Shown: positions 18,912-29,493 of the stretch, one piece after another
How positions within the stretch are numbered: the first letter of the stretch is position 1
Layout: each line of letters starts with the position of its first letter
Assembly: GCA_016719755.1 (NCBI GenBank)
Contig: JADJYM010000004.1
Location: 350,686-414,685 of the forward strand
DNA length: 64,000 nucleotides
DNA from: Novosphingobium sp.
GTDB lineage: Bacteria > Pseudomonadota > Alphaproteobacteria > Sphingomonadales > Sphingomonadaceae
Direction of reading: 5' to 3'
Translations under genes and position numbers: made by a program
The notes under the pieces: model-generated
Databases searched by the model: none
The model's input: the letters and a program-made list of their open reading frames with translations, nothing else
Told to the model about the DNA's origin: nothing

Positions 18912-20003
18912 CTACCGCGCAGCCGTTGCCAACCCCCGCAGCGCCATCGGCGCCCAGGCCAGCCCCATCGCCAGCGTCGGGGCAACCATCGCGCCCCAGT
19001 AGTAGTTGTCAGGCCGCCCCGCGAGCATGAAGGCGAGGCCGTAGCCGAGTTGCAGCAGGGTTGCGAAGGCGCCCGCCGCGCTTTTCCACCCGGCCCAGCC
19101 GAGCAGCATCAGCACCATCAGCGGCCCGGCGACGAAGTGCGGCAGCAGGCGCAGGTTGCTGGAGAGGATCACGCTGGACAGCCAGCCAGAGAGGCCGCGC
19201 AGCACCAGCCAGTCCGGGCCTTCGGCGTCGCTGGGCAGCACTTGCTGCGCCACGAAATGGAGGTGGACGGCAAGGCCACCGACAAATGCCAGCGCCAGCG
19301 CGCCCCACGCCGCGCCTTCGCGCCAGTCGCGCCGCCACAGCGCCATCGCGCCCATCAAAAGGACGAAGGGCAGCGCGTGTTCACGGATCGCCAACGCCAG
19401 CGCTGCCACGGCCAGCGCCGCGGCCCATCTGCGGCCCGGGCGGTGGAGGCCAAAGGCCAGCGCCAGCAGCATCCCCGACCACAGCTCATGCAGAGTGAAG
19501 AAATAGCGGTTGAACCCCAGCGAGGCGCCCAGGGCCAGCAGCGCCATCGCGACCATCCGGTGGTCCGCCCCGCCCGGCTCCTCCCCCAGCCGCCGCCACC
19601 ATGCGGCCAGCACGGCGAGGACCAGCAGGGCCGAGGCAGCGATCTGCCCGCCCTCCCCCAGCCATGCCAGCAGATAGGCCAGCGTCGGCAGCCGCACCGC
19701 CACCCCGGGACGCAGCGGATAGCGGGAAACGCGATGCTCCTCCGCCGCGACCACGTAGTAATTCTCACCCTTGCCGATCCGTTCGATCACGCGGTCGTAA
19801 AGCGCCAGATCGTCGTCGCGCGGGCGCTGCTTGCCCGTGGTCTGGCCCTTGATCTGCTCTGACAGCGTGGCGGTGGCGATCTTCTGCTCGGCCGCGCGGA
19901 TCGGCACCAGTGCGGCGGCGATCAGCAGGATCACGAACGCCAGCAAGGCAGCCCGAGCCGCACTTTTGGGCCATGCGGCGAACCGATCGTAGCCCTCACT
20001 CAT
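18912..20003 (-). CDS. Polytopic membrane protein, possibly GT-C glycosyltransferase-like
   Basis: I do not recognise this 363-residue protein with confidence. It has one N-terminal membrane helix, a soluble loop of about 65 residues with acidic residues (RDDDLALYDRVIERIGKGENYY) and then about eight more helices. That layout, an acidic first periplasmic loop followed by many spans, resembles GT-C glycosyltransferases that use polyprenyl-phosphate sugars, but no diagnostic motif is present. The ATG at 20003 is preceded by AAGGGGCAGGCGGGG; a GTG/ATG further upstream would add a charged N-terminus. It is divergent from ftsH. Confidence 0.6.
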   Translation of the reverse strand: MSEGYDRFAAWPKSAARAALLAFVILLIAAALVPIRAAEQKIATATLSEQIKGQTTGKQRPRDDDLALYDRVIERIGKGENYYVVAAEEHRVSRYPLRPGVAVRLPTLAYLLAWLGEGGQIAASALLVLAVLAAWWRRLGEEPGGADHRMVAMALLALGASLGFNRYFFTLHELWSGMLLALAFGLHRPGRRWAAALAVAALALAIREHALPFVLLMGAMALWRRDWREGAAWGALALAFVGGLAVHLHFVAQQVLPSDAEGPDWLVLRGLSGWLSSVILSSNLRLLPHFVAGPLMVLMLLGWAGWKSAAGAFATLLQLGYGLAFMLAGRPDNYYWGAMVAPTLAMGLAWAPMALRGLATAAR

Positions 20004-20130
20004 CCCCGCCTGCCCCTTCTGCCCATGCCTGTCTGCCCGGATGGGCACCTTCACGCAAGCCAGAGGGGCGCGTTAGCTTGCGATTCAGCCGGGCGCCCCT
20101 ACATTGCCTGACTGAAAGGATCGAAGCGCA

Positions 20131-22056
<1,926 letters not shown>

Positions 22057-22107
22057 CCTTATCGCCCCCTCTTGTCAGCGGGCGCGGATGACGTCAGTCT
22101 TGGCGCC

Positions 22108-22491
22108 ATGAAGCTGACTGTGAAACGCCTTGCGCTTGCCGCCGCCGCCCTGCTGACCGCCAACCCCGCCCTTGCGGCGGGCGGGGACATGAGCGTGGCC
22201 ATGTTCCTGTCCAAGGCCGATGCGCTGAAAGCCAAGGGGCCGATGGCGCTGCTTTCACCCGATCTCAAGGTGCTGAAAAGCGAAGGCCAGGCGGCGGGCG
22301 AGGCCTATCGCGCGCGGCTGGTGGCAGAACGCACCGCCGGCAAGCCCAGTTCCTGCCCGCCCAAGGGCGCCAAGGTGACGTCCAACGACGTGCTGTCGCA
22401 CCTGCGAACCTACCCCGCCGGCGCGCGCGAACGCACCTCGATGAAGACCGCGATGGCGGACTTCTTCATCCGCAACTACCCCTGCCGCTAG
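22108..22491 (+). CDS. Small secreted protein, Rap1a/Tai-like C-terminus
   Basis: A 127-residue protein with a clear signal peptide (MKLTVKRLALAAAALLTANPALAA). The mature part contains two cysteines, one in SSCPPKGAK and one at the very end (FFIRNYPCR). The C-terminal pattern, a helix with HLRTYPAGARERTS followed by an Ala-rich helix and a final Pro-Cys, resembles Rap1a/Tai-type domains, known as immunity proteins of type VI effectors, but these folds also occur in unrelated small secreted proteins. No effector gene is nearby, so I do not claim immunity. It lies 51 bases after ftsH in the same direction. Confidence 0.55.
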   Translation: MKLTVKRLALAAAALLTANPALAAGGDMSVAMFLSKADALKAKGPMALLSPDLKVLKSEGQAAGEAYRARLVAERTAGKPSSCPPKGAKVTSNDVLSHLRTYPAGARERTSMKTAMADFFIRNYPCR

Positions 22492-22516
22492 GCAGGCGGC
22501 AAGATCCACCCCCGTT

Positions 22517-22581
22517 CCGTTCGTGTCGAGCTTGTCGAGACACGCCGTGCCAAGGTGTCTCGACAAGCTCGACACGAACGG
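22517..22581. repeat. REP-like palindrome (GTTCGTGTCGAGC type)
   Basis: Perfect 26-bp arms (22517-22542 and 22556-22581) enclose 13 bases. The core GTGTCGAGCTTGTCGAGACA is a dispersed repeat type often seen in sphingomonad genomes. It lies between the convergent small secreted protein gene and rpoZ; a related palindrome is at 26034. Confidence 0.8.
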
Positions 22582-22597
22582 TGAGAGTTGGTTTCTC

Positions 22598-22638
22598 CCA
22601 AAAGCAAAGGGCCCGCCTTTCCATGGAAAGGCGAGCCC
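22598..22638 (-). terminator. Rho-independent terminator of rpoZ
   Basis: On the minus strand a G+C-rich stem (GCCTTTCC with GGAAAGGC, extended outward by GGGC pairs with one mismatch) is followed by TTTGCTTTT. It starts 27 bases past the rpoZ stop. Confidence 0.8.
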
Positions 22639-22664
22639 CTGAAAGCTCCACTCAAAAGCCGGAA

Positions 22665-23009
22665 TCAGCCTTCGTAGTCGCCGCCGATCGAGGTGTTGCG
22701 CACCGGCGCGGCGGCAGTGATCCGCAGCGCTTCGGCCGACTGGCTGAGCGAGCCGATTTCATCCACCTCGTCGTCGTCCTCGGGCAGGACGCGCTGGAGC
22801 GAGGTGACCAGCGATTCCTTGAGGTTGACCGGGCGCACGGTCTCTTCCGCGATTTCGCGCAGGGCGACGACCGGGTTCTTGTCACGATCGCGGTCGATGG
22901 TCAGTTCGGCGCCGCCCGAAATCTCGCGCGCACGCTGTGCGGCGAGCAGGACGAGGTCGAAACGGTTGGGAACCTTGTCGACGCAATCTTCAACGGTAAC
23001 GCGCGCCAT
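22665..23009 (-). CDS. rpoZ: DNA-directed RNA polymerase subunit omega
   Basis: The 114-residue omega subunit helps RNA polymerase assembly and, with beta-prime, forms a ppGpp site. The N-terminal [29 protein letters not shown] is diagnostic, and the acidic EDDDEVDE segment and the long tail are normal for alphaproteobacteria. ATG 23009 has GGAG 6 bases upstream, better than the GTG at 23015. A promoter of the TTGACT type with 17-base spacing lies at 23045-23073. Confidence 0.95.
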   Translation of the reverse strand: MARVTVEDCVDKVPNRFDLVLLAAQRAREISGGAELTIDRDRDKNPVVALREIAEETVRPVNLKESLVTSLQRVLPEDDDEVDEIGSLSQSAEALRITAAAPVRNTSIGGDYEG

Positions 23010-23044
23010 GGGCACTCCAGTTCAGGGAATCGGGAAAGCGCGGC

Positions 23045-23073
23045 TGCTACACGTGCAGCCGCTCACAAGTCAA
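23045..23073 (-). promoter_or_regulatory. Candidate rpoZ promoter overlapping an inverted repeat
   Basis: TTGACT (23068-23073, minus strand), a 17-base spacer and GTAGCA. An 8-bp inverted repeat (GCGGCTGC/GCAGCCGC, 23040-23062) covers the -10 region and part of the spacer, so the site may be regulated. The -10 match is weak. Confidence 0.45.
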
Positions 23074-23106
23074 TAAAAAACCGCATAAATCACTGTTTTT
23101 ACTTGA

Positions 23107-24615
23107 CTATTCATAGGACTCAAAACTGCGCGAATCATGCGCGAGATTGCCGAACTTGGTGAACTCGCTCTGGAACAGCAGGTTGACGTTGCCGGTCGAG
23201 CCATGGCGCTGCTTGGCGATGATCACGGTCGCCTTGTTCACCACTTCCAGATGGCGCTGCATCCAGGTGTCATATTTGGCCAGGGCATCGCCGGTGCTGG
23301 TTTCGGTCGGTTCGTCCGGCTTGCTGGCGTTGTGGTAGTATTCCTCGCGGAAAATGAACCAGACCATGTCCGCGTCCTGCTCGATCGAGCCGGATTCGCG
23401 CAGGTCCGACAGCTGCGGGCGCTTGTCCTCGCGGCTTTCGACCGCGCGGGACAGCTGCGACAGCGCGATCACCGGCACGGCGAGTTCCTTGGCCAGGGTC
23501 TTGAGGCCCCGGCTGATTTCCGAGATTTCGTTGACGCGGTTGTCGTTGGCCCGGCCCGATCCCTGCAAGAGCTGCAGATAGTCGATCACGATCAGGCCGA
23601 TGTTGTGCCGCCGCTTGAGCCGCCGCGCGCGGGTGCGCAGCGCGGCGATCGACAGCGCCGGGGTATCGTCGATGTAGAGCGGCAGTTCGGCGAGCCGCTG
23701 GCTGGCATAGGAAATGCGCTGGAAATCGTCGCGGCTGATCTTGCCCATACGCAGCCGCTCGCTGCTGATCTCGGCCTGTTCGGCCAGGATACGGGTGGCG
23801 AGCTGGTCCGCGCTCATTTCCAGGCTGAAGAAGGCGGTGGGCGCGCCCACAGACTTTTCCGGCGCGATCCCGTCGGCCTGATCGCGCAGGAACCGTTCCG
23901 CGCAGTTGAAGGCGATATTGGTGGCGAGCGAAGTCTTGCCCATCGCCGGACGGCCGGCCAGGATGATGAGATCGCTGTCGTGCAGGCCGCCGACCTTGGC
24001 GTTGAGATCGTCCAGCCCCGTGGTGCGGCCCGAAATATGCCCGCCCGATGCCAGCGCCTTTTCGATCTGGGCGATCGCGGTCAGGCTCGAATCGCGGAAC
24101 GACTGGGCCTCGTTGCCGACCGAGGCGCCTTCGGCCACACGGTAAAGCGCGGCCTCCGCCTCGGAGATCTGCTCCATCGGTTCGACCCGTTCCGAGGTAT
24201 CGAGCGCCTTGTTGACCAGTTCGCGCCCGACCGAGACAAGTTCGCGCAGCAGTGCCAGGTCATAGATCTGTTCGGCCAGCTGGCGCGGGGCAAGCAGGCC
24301 CTGCCCGTCCGCCGTCAGCCGCGCGAGATAGGCCGCACCGCCCAGTTCCTTCAGCGCCTCGTCCGCTTCGAAATAGGGGCGCAAGGTTACGGGCGTGACC
24401 ACCGCCTTGCGATCGAGCAGCTGGAGGATCCGTTCATAGATCCGGGCGTGAACCGGCTCGAAGAAATGATCGGGCCGCAGCGGGGTGACCAGTTCCTCGA
24501 TCACCCGGTTGTCGATCAGCGCCGCCCCCAGAAAGGCCGCCTCCGCCTCCACGTTGCTGGGCAGCACGCGGGCGGCGGCTTCGTCGGGGCGGGTGATCAG
24601 ATCGAGCTCGGCCAT
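23107..24615 (-). CDS. dnaB: Replicative DNA helicase DnaB
   Basis: The 502-residue hexameric helicase unwinds DNA at the replication fork. The N-terminal domain begins at about NVEAEAAFLGAALIDNRVI; the RecA-like domain has Walker A GRPAMGKTS, Walker B LIVIDYLQLL, and the family blocks SLEMSADQL and LSQLSRAVESREDKRPQLSDLRESGSIEQDAD. No intein or insertion is seen. It lies upstream of rpoZ on the same strand and is divergent from the UPF0262 gene. Confidence 0.97.
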   Translation of the reverse strand: MAELDLITRPDEAAARVLPSNVEAEAAFLGAALIDNRVIEELVTPLRPDHFFEPVHARIYERILQLLDRKAVVTPVTLRPYFEADEALKELGGAAYLARLTADGQGLLAPRQLAEQIYDLALLRELVSVGRELVNKALDTSERVEPMEQISEAEAALYRVAEGASVGNEAQSFRDSSLTAIAQIEKALASGGHISGRTTGLDDLNAKVGGLHDSDLIILAGRPAMGKTSLATNIAFNCAERFLRDQADGIAPEKSVGAPTAFFSLEMSADQLATRILAEQAEISSERLRMGKISRDDFQRISYASQRLAELPLYIDDTPALSIAALRTRARRLKRRHNIGLIVIDYLQLLQGSGRANDNRVNEISEISRGLKTLAKELAVPVIALSQLSRAVESREDKRPQLSDLRESGSIEQDADMVWFIFREEYYHNASKPDEPTETSTGDALAKYDTWMQRHLEVVNKATVIIAKQRHGSTGNVNLLFQSEFTKFGNLAHDSRSFESYE

Positions 24616-24739
24616 AAGCCGCGTTCAATGCTCCCAAGCGGGGCGGCGCGCAAGCATCGCCGCCGCCGCCGGGCCTGTGGATAGCGGGGACGATTTCGCC
24701 CCCTCTTGCAGCGGCATTTTGCATCTGCGAAAGCATGGC

Positions 24740-25222
24740 ATGGCCAACCCCCGGATCATCCATATCGAGCTCGACGAAGCGACGATCCTGTGGCGCAACG
24801 CCGATATCGAGCAGGAGCGGCGGATCGCGATCTTCGACCTGATCGAGGAGAACGCCTTCAAGCCGCTCAGGGCCTGGGAAGCGGGCCATCATGGCCCCTA
24901 CCGGCTGCGCCTGGCGGTCGATGACGGGCGGCTGAGCCTGGAAGTTTCGGACGAGGGCGGGCAGCCGCTGGAAACGCTGATTCTGGGGCTGGGCCGCTTC
25001 CGCCGCCCGATCCGCGAATATTTCGCGATCTGCGATTCGTATTACCAGGCGATCCGCAAGGCCAGCGCGCAGGAGATCGAGACGATCGACATGGCCCGGC
25101 GCGGGGTTCACAACGAAGCGGCGGAAATGCTGCTGGAACGGCTGGAGGGCAAGGTCGAAACCGACTTCGCCACCGCACGGCGGCTCTTTACCCTGATCTG
25201 CGTGCTGCATATCAGGGGTTAG
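24740..25222 (+). CDS. UPF0262 family protein
   Basis: A 160-residue cytosolic protein of the UPF0262 family, found almost only in Alphaproteobacteria and without known function. Typical blocks are IIHIELDEATILWRNADIEQERRIAIFDLIEEN, HGPYRLRLAVDDGRL, and FRRPIREYFAICDSYYQAIRKASAQEIETIDMARRGVHNE split by the usual spacers. The ATG at 24740 gives the family N-terminus. It is divergent from dnaB and 22 bases upstream of the lysozyme-like gene. Confidence 0.85.
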   Translation: MANPRIIHIELDEATILWRNADIEQERRIAIFDLIEENAFKPLRAWEAGHHGPYRLRLAVDDGRLSLEVSDEGGQPLETLILGLGRFRRPIREYFAICDSYYQAIRKASAQEIETIDMARRGVHNEAAEMLLERLEGKVETDFATARRLFTLICVLHIRG

Positions 25223-25244
25223 GGTTAACAGGGGTCGCATCCAC

Positions 25245-25940
25245 ATGGCACGCAAAGCATCAGGCCGCTGGCGGCTGCGCGCGGCAGGCATCGCCGCGCT
25301 GCTGGCGCTGCTGGGCGGCGCATGGCTGTGGTGGCAGATGGACCACTGGCAGCCACCGCGCAGCGCCTATCCGCTGCAGGGGGTGGAAATCGGCACGGTC
25401 GACGGCCCGGTCAACTGGCGGGTGATCAAGGCCGTGGGCGCGGACTTCGCCTATCTGGATGCCACGGCCAGCGCCTTTGCCCGCGATGACAGCTTTGTAC
25501 GCAACCTTGAGGAAGCACGCGCGGCCAGGCTGCAGGTCGGCGCGCTGCACCGCTATGATCCGTGCCAGCCGGCCGAGCGCCAGGCCGCCAACTTCGCAAC
25601 CGTGGTGCCGCGGGATGCGGGCCTGCTGCCCCCGGCGGTGGAACTGGACCTGCTGGCCGATGACTGCCCGGTCAAGGTCACCCAGTCGGGGATCGAGAGC
25701 GAGCTGACCACGTTCCTCAACCAGATCGAAACCCACACCGGCAAGGCGGCGGTACTCAAGATCACCGCGCGCTTCGAAAGCGAATACCGTATCGCCCGGC
25801 GGATCGACCGCAACCTGTGGCTGGTGCGCACCCGCTTCCAGCCGGACTATGCCGGGCGCCCATGGATGCTGTGGACCGCCAACGAGCAGCTGGCGACCGA
25901 GGCCGGGGGCAGGCTGCGCTGGGTGGTGGTGCAGCCTTAG
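25245..25940 (+). CDS. GH25-type lysozyme-like protein with altered active site
   Basis: A 231-residue protein with an N-terminal membrane anchor or signal (IAALLALLGGAWLWW) and a GH25-like barrel (GVEIGTVDGPVNWRVIKAVG, then DFAYLDATASAF, GALHRYDP). GH25 muramidases cut peptidoglycan. In active enzymes the first strand has GxDVS and the third a DxE pair, with ATEG after the second strand; here these read GVEIG, ELD and ATAS. The acidic residues are conservatively swapped or missing, so activity is uncertain. It follows the UPF0262 gene and probably shares its transcript. Confidence 0.7.
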   Translation: MARKASGRWRLRAAGIAALLALLGGAWLWWQMDHWQPPRSAYPLQGVEIGTVDGPVNWRVIKAVGADFAYLDATASAFARDDSFVRNLEEARAARLQVGALHRYDPCQPAERQAANFATVVPRDAGLLPPAVELDLLADDCPVKVTQSGIESELTTFLNQIETHTGKAAVLKITARFESEYRIARRIDRNLWLVRTRFQPDYAGRPWMLWTANEQLATEAGGRLRWVVVQP

Positions 25941-26033
25941 GGCTGCTGCGCATTGTCAACCGCCTCTGGATTGCCGCGGCCCTGCGGGCCTTGCAATGAC
26001 GAGGACGAAGCGGGCAACCACCAGACCGGCTCA

Positions 26034-26088
26034 TGTCGAGCGAAGTCGAGAGACGTTGGCACGAGGCGTGTCTCGACTTCGCGCGACA
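26034..26088. repeat. REP-like palindrome (TGTCGAG...CTCGACA type)
   Basis: Arms TGTCGAGCGAAGTCGAGA and TCTCGACTTCGCGCGACA are complementary with one mismatch around 19 bases. It is related to the palindrome at 22517. It lies just upstream of cdd, ending 20 bases before its start codon, so it may sit in the cdd leader. Confidence 0.7.
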
Positions 26089-26108
26089 CGAACGGGTATG
26101 AAGGGCGC

Positions 26109-26534
26109 ATGACGATTGACCGCGACACCCTGATTACCGCCGCGCGCGATGCCGCGACCCGGGCCTATGCCCCCTACTCCAACTTCCATGTCGGGGCCGC
26201 GCTGGGCTTTGCCGATGGCAGCGTGGTGACCGGCGCCAATGTGGAGAACGCCAGCTATGGCCTGACGCTGTGCGCCGAAACGGTCGCGGTGGGCAAGGCC
26301 TTGTCCGAGGACTGGCGCGGCCAGCTGGAAGCGGTCGCGGTGATCGGCGGGCGCGCGGGAGAGGTTGGCAAGGGCGATCCCGTCACCCCTTGCGGGCGCT
26401 GCCGCCAGGTTCTGAACGAGGTGGCCGCGCTGGGCGGCAACGATCCGCTGATCTGGTGCGTGGGCGAAGATGAGGTGCTGGAACTGCGACTGTCCGACCT
26501 GCTGCCCCGCGCCTTCGGGCCGGACAGTCTTTAG
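26109..26534 (+). CDS. cdd: Cytidine deaminase
   Basis: A 141-residue zinc enzyme converting cytidine and deoxycytidine to uridine forms in pyrimidine salvage; the short tetrameric class. The zinc and catalytic motif is CAETVAVGKA, with the two other cysteines in PCGRCRQVL; the substrate block is YAPYSNFHVGAAL and VENASYG. The ATG at 26109 has AAGGGCGC upstream. It is convergent with the M14 peptidase gene, with only 3 bases between stops. Confidence 0.95.
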   Translation: MTIDRDTLITAARDAATRAYAPYSNFHVGAALGFADGSVVTGANVENASYGLTLCAETVAVGKALSEDWRGQLEAVAVIGGRAGEVGKGDPVTPCGRCRQVLNEVAALGGNDPLIWCVGEDEVLELRLSDLLPRAFGPDSL

Positions 26535-26537
26535 GCG

Positions 26538-27677
26538 TCAATCCGCCGAGGTTTCCAGCCATTCCAGCAGCGCGGCCAGACAGTCGCGGCCCAGGATCAT
26601 GCTGCGCTCGGCGCTCCACCCCTGCGCGGCGCAGGGCAGGTCGTCGTTATCCTTGAATGGCATTTCCAGCGTCATCGAGGTGCAGCCGAACCGCTCGGCC
26701 AGCTGGTTGGTCGACATCGTCAGGTTGGCCTTGCCCGGCGCGGCAACCGGATAGCCCAGCCGCGTCTGGAAATCGGGCGTGCGGCGCTGGAGGATCGCAC
26801 CATAGCGGGCGAAGCCGGCCTGCAATTGCGCCGTCCATGATGGGATTCCCTCAAACCCGGCAAGGAACACGGCGGGAATCGCCTCGTCCCCGTGGACGTC
26901 CATCGCGAAGTCTACGCCGGTTTCATCCATCGCACCCCGGATCGCCAGCACTTCGGGCGAGCGATCAGGCGTGGGGTTCTCCCATTCGCGGTTGAGGTTG
27001 GCGCCGACCGCGTTGGTGCGCAGGTGGCCGCGCACCGATCCGTCCGGGTTGGCATTGGGGACCACGTGAAAGGTGCAGAGCTGGCGCAGCCGCCGCGCGA
27101 CCGGATCGGCAGGGTCCGTCAGGCAGGCGAGCGCGCCTTCCACCCACCATTCGGCCATGCTCTCGCCCGGATGCTGGCGGGCATAGAGCCAGACCTGCTT
27201 CTGTCCATTGCCGAGATCGAGGCAGTCGATGCTGCGGCCCTCGATCGAATGGCCGAGCACGCGGTGCTGCACCCCTTCGGCAAGCGCGGTGGTGGCGATC
27301 AGGTCCTGATGGCGTTCCCAGCTGTAGGGCGCGAAATAGGCGAACCAGACAAGGCCGCCAGCGGGCGTGTAACGGATCGTCAGGGTGCCGCCGTCCTCTT
27401 GCCCGTCATAGCTCGAATCGGCGCGGCCCCAGTATTCGCGGTCCTCGCTTACCGCCGCGCGGTAGCCGGGCCAGCCGCCGGGATAGGCCGATGCGCCCAG
27501 GCCCGTGATCTTGAGCGTCAGGTCCCGCCCCGCCGCGCCCGAGACGCGAAAGTGGAACCACTGGTAAAAGTCCGACTGCGCGTCCTTGCGGATCGCCAGT
27601 CGCGCGGTTGTGCCAGTGATGGAAAGGACTTCGATATTGCCACTGTCGAAGGCGGCGTCGATCAGGATGTCAGTCAT
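26538..27677 (-). CDS. M14 family zinc carboxypeptidase (cytosolic AGTPBP1/Nna1-like)
   Basis: The 379-residue protein has an N-terminal beta-rich domain (about 1-120) and an M14 carboxypeptidase domain. The zinc site is [11 protein letters not shown] (His and Glu), with the third ligand in FAMDVHGDE; substrate binding is [15 protein letters not shown] and [11 protein letters not shown] late Glu in [10 protein letters not shown] is the expected catalytic residue. This domain order is that of bacterial relatives of cytosolic carboxypeptidases. There is no signal peptide. Its ATG overlaps the stop of the upstream lipoprotein gene by 4 bases. Confidence 0.88.
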   Translation of the reverse strand: MTDILIDAAFDSGNIEVLSITGTTARLAIRKDAQSDFYQWFHFRVSGAAGRDLTLKITGLGASAYPGGWPGYRAAVSEDREYWGRADSSYDGQEDGGTLTIRYTPAGGLVWFAYFAPYSWERHQDLIATTALAEGVQHRVLGHSIEGRSIDCLDLGNGQKQVWLYARQHPGESMAEWWVEGALACLTDPADPVARRLRQLCTFHVVPNANPDGSVRGHLRTNAVGANLNREWENPTPDRSPEVLAIRGAMDETGVDFAMDVHGDEAIPAVFLAGFEGIPSWTAQLQAGFARYGAILQRRTPDFQTRLGYPVAAPGKANLTMSTNQLAERFGCTSMTLEMPFKDNDDLPCAAQGWSAERSMILGRDCLAALLEWLETSAD

Positions 27678-28267
27678 CTGACCTCGATAGTCTCGCCCGA
27701 CTTGCCGGGGAAGCCCGCGAACAGCGCTTCGGCCATTTTCGGCGCGGCAAGGCCGGTGTCGGCCAGCGGGCTGGTGGTGCGCACGGTGAAGCTGGCGCGC
27801 CCTTCCCACAGCGCCTCGCGCGTCGCGCGGTCGCGGATCGTGACGCTGAGTTCGGTTTCCACCTGCGCGGCGGGCGGCGGGCTGAGATCGATCCCCACGC
27901 CCAGTCCCACCCCCGAACCATAGCTGCCGGTGCCCGCCCCCAGACCCACGCTGACCGGCCCGCCGCTGCGCTCCGGCTGATAAGAGGAGCGCCGCAGGCC
28001 CAGCACCGCGACCTGCCCGCCCGCACCGCCTTGCGCCTCGGCATAGCCGACCAGCGCCAGCTGGCGCTGCACAGCCGCCTGATAGCTGCGCCATTCGAGC
28101 GAGGCGGGATCATTGCCCGGGGCGGCTTCCACCGCAATGGCGCCCTTGCCCAGCCGCGCGGTATCGGGTGCGTGGAACCGCGTCACCTGCACCGGGCCGA
28201 CCGGGGCAACGCAGCCCGCCAGCAGCAGGGGGGGCAGCAGCAGGGCCGCAAGGGTCAGCCGTTTCAT
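27674..28267 (-). CDS. DUF4136 lipoprotein (second copy)
   Basis: A 197-residue envelope lipoprotein ([19 protein letters not shown] lipobox), of the DUF4136 type. A glycine-rich segment ([20 protein letters not shown]) lies in the middle, and the end ([21 protein letters not shown]) parallels that of the lipoprotein at 15356. Function is unknown. The ATG at 28267 gives the signal peptide; longer frames add a charged leader. It is translationally coupled to the M14 peptidase and divergent from galE. Confidence 0.75.
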   Translation of the reverse strand: MKRLTLAALLLPPLLLAGCVAPVGPVQVTRFHAPDTARLGKGAIAVEAAPGNDPASLEWRSYQAAVQRQLALVGYAEAQGGAGGQVAVLGLRRSSYQPERSGGPVSVGLGAGTGSYGSGVGLGVGIDLSPPPAAQVETELSVTIRDRATREALWEGRASFTVRTTSPLADTGLAAPKMAEALFAGFPGKSGETIEVR

Positions 28268-28398
28268 CGTCTCGTCTCCCGCAAACCCGCCGTGGCGCGA
28301 TCTTGCGCCCTCGCCCCTATCCGGGCAAGCATTTCGCATCTCTGAACCGTGGCGCCTTCGTTAACCACTTCTCCGCCGCCACGTGCTAACCGGCGGAT

Positions 28399-29403
28399 AT
28401 GACCGAGAAACTCCCCGTACTGGTGACCGGCGGCGCCGGCTATATCGGCAGCCATGCCGTGCTTGCCCTGAAAGACGCCGGCTGGCCGGTTGCGGTGATC
28501 GACAACCTGACCACCGGATTTCGCTGGGCCGTGCCGGATGACGTGCCGTTCTACACCGGCGACATCGAGGATGCAGAACTGCTCGCCCGGATCTTCGCCG
28601 AACAGGGCATCGGCGCGGTGATGCATTTCGCCGGATCGATCATCGTCCCCGAATCGGTCGAGAACCCGCTGAAGTACTATCATAACAACACCGCCAAAAG
28701 CCGCGCGCTGATCGCCGCTGCGGTTGCGGCGCAGGTGCGCCACTTCATCTTCAGTTCCACCGCCGCGACCTATGGCGTGCCGGAAGTGTCCCCGGTCAGC
28801 GAGGATGTGCCCAAGGCGCCGATCAATCCCTACGGCATGTCCAAGCTGATGACCGAGACCATGCTGGCCGACGTCGCCGCCGCCCATCCGTTCAACTATT
28901 GCGCGCTGCGCTATTTCAACGTCGCGGGCGCCGATCCGCGCGCGCGCACCGGGCAATCGACGGCGGGCGCCACGCACCTGATCAAGGTCGCGGTCGAAGC
29001 CGCGCTGGGCAAGCGCGACAAGGTCTGCGTGTTCGGCACCGATTTCGCCACGCCCGACGGCACCGGGGTGCGCGACTATATTCACGTCTCCGACCTTGCC
29101 GCCGCTCACGTGCTGGCACTGGAAGCCCTGATCGACCAGCCGGAACGGTCGCTAACGATGAACTGCGGCTATGGCCGGGGCTATTCGGTGAACGAGGTGC
29201 TGGACGCGGTCGACCGGGTGACCAACACCGCGATCAGGCGCGAATACGGCCCCCGCCGCGCCGGTGACGCCGATTCGCTGATTTCCGACAACCGCCGGAT
29301 CAAGGCCACCCTGCCGTGGGAACCGCGCTATGCCGACCTTGACCAGATCGTGGCCCACGCGCTGCAATGGGAACGGCGGCTGAGCGAGATTCGCGGGGAG
29401 TAG
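28399..29403 (+). CDS. galE: UDP-glucose 4-epimerase
   Basis: The 334-residue extended SDR interconverts UDP-glucose and UDP-galactose (or the N-acetyl forms) for envelope polysaccharides. Visible are the NAD motif GGAGYIGSH, the acidic DNLTTG, the catalytic Ser-Thr region FSSTAATYG and the YxxxK in PYGMSKLMTE, plus the sugar-nucleotide part ALRYFNVAGADP. No other sugar gene is adjacent. Downstream lies the second cruciform element. Confidence 0.92.
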   Translation: MTEKLPVLVTGGAGYIGSHAVLALKDAGWPVAVIDNLTTGFRWAVPDDVPFYTGDIEDAELLARIFAEQGIGAVMHFAGSIIVPESVENPLKYYHNNTAKSRALIAAAVAAQVRHFIFSSTAATYGVPEVSPVSEDVPKAPINPYGMSKLMTETMLADVAAAHPFNYCALRYFNVAGADPRARTGQSTAGATHLIKVAVEAALGKRDKVCVFGTDFATPDGTGVRDYIHVSDLAAAHVLALEALIDQPERSLTMNCGYGRGYSVNEVLDAVDRVTNTAIRREYGPRRAGDADSLISDNRRIKATLPWEPRYADLDQIVAHALQWERRLSEIRGE

Positions 29404-29413
29404 GAACGTTTGA

Positions 29414-29455
29414 TTTCCGCCTGACGGCGGTGCGGGAAGCCCGGACGGGCTTCCC
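29414..29455 (+). repeat. 42-nt flanking module, left arm of a nested inverted repeat
   Basis: It starts with TTTCCGCCTGACGGCGGTGC, itself a CCGCC-TGAC-GGCGG hairpin, followed by a 22-nt hairpin (GGGAAGCCC, loop GGAC). The exact reverse complement, apart from the loop, is at 29610-29651. Between 29456 and 29484 an arm-like remnant (TCGGCCCGCTCCCCCGG) suggests a truncated second element. Confidence 0.75.
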
Positions 29456-29493
29456 TGGCCTGGTCGGCCCGCTCCCCCGGCGAGTCCTTTGTC

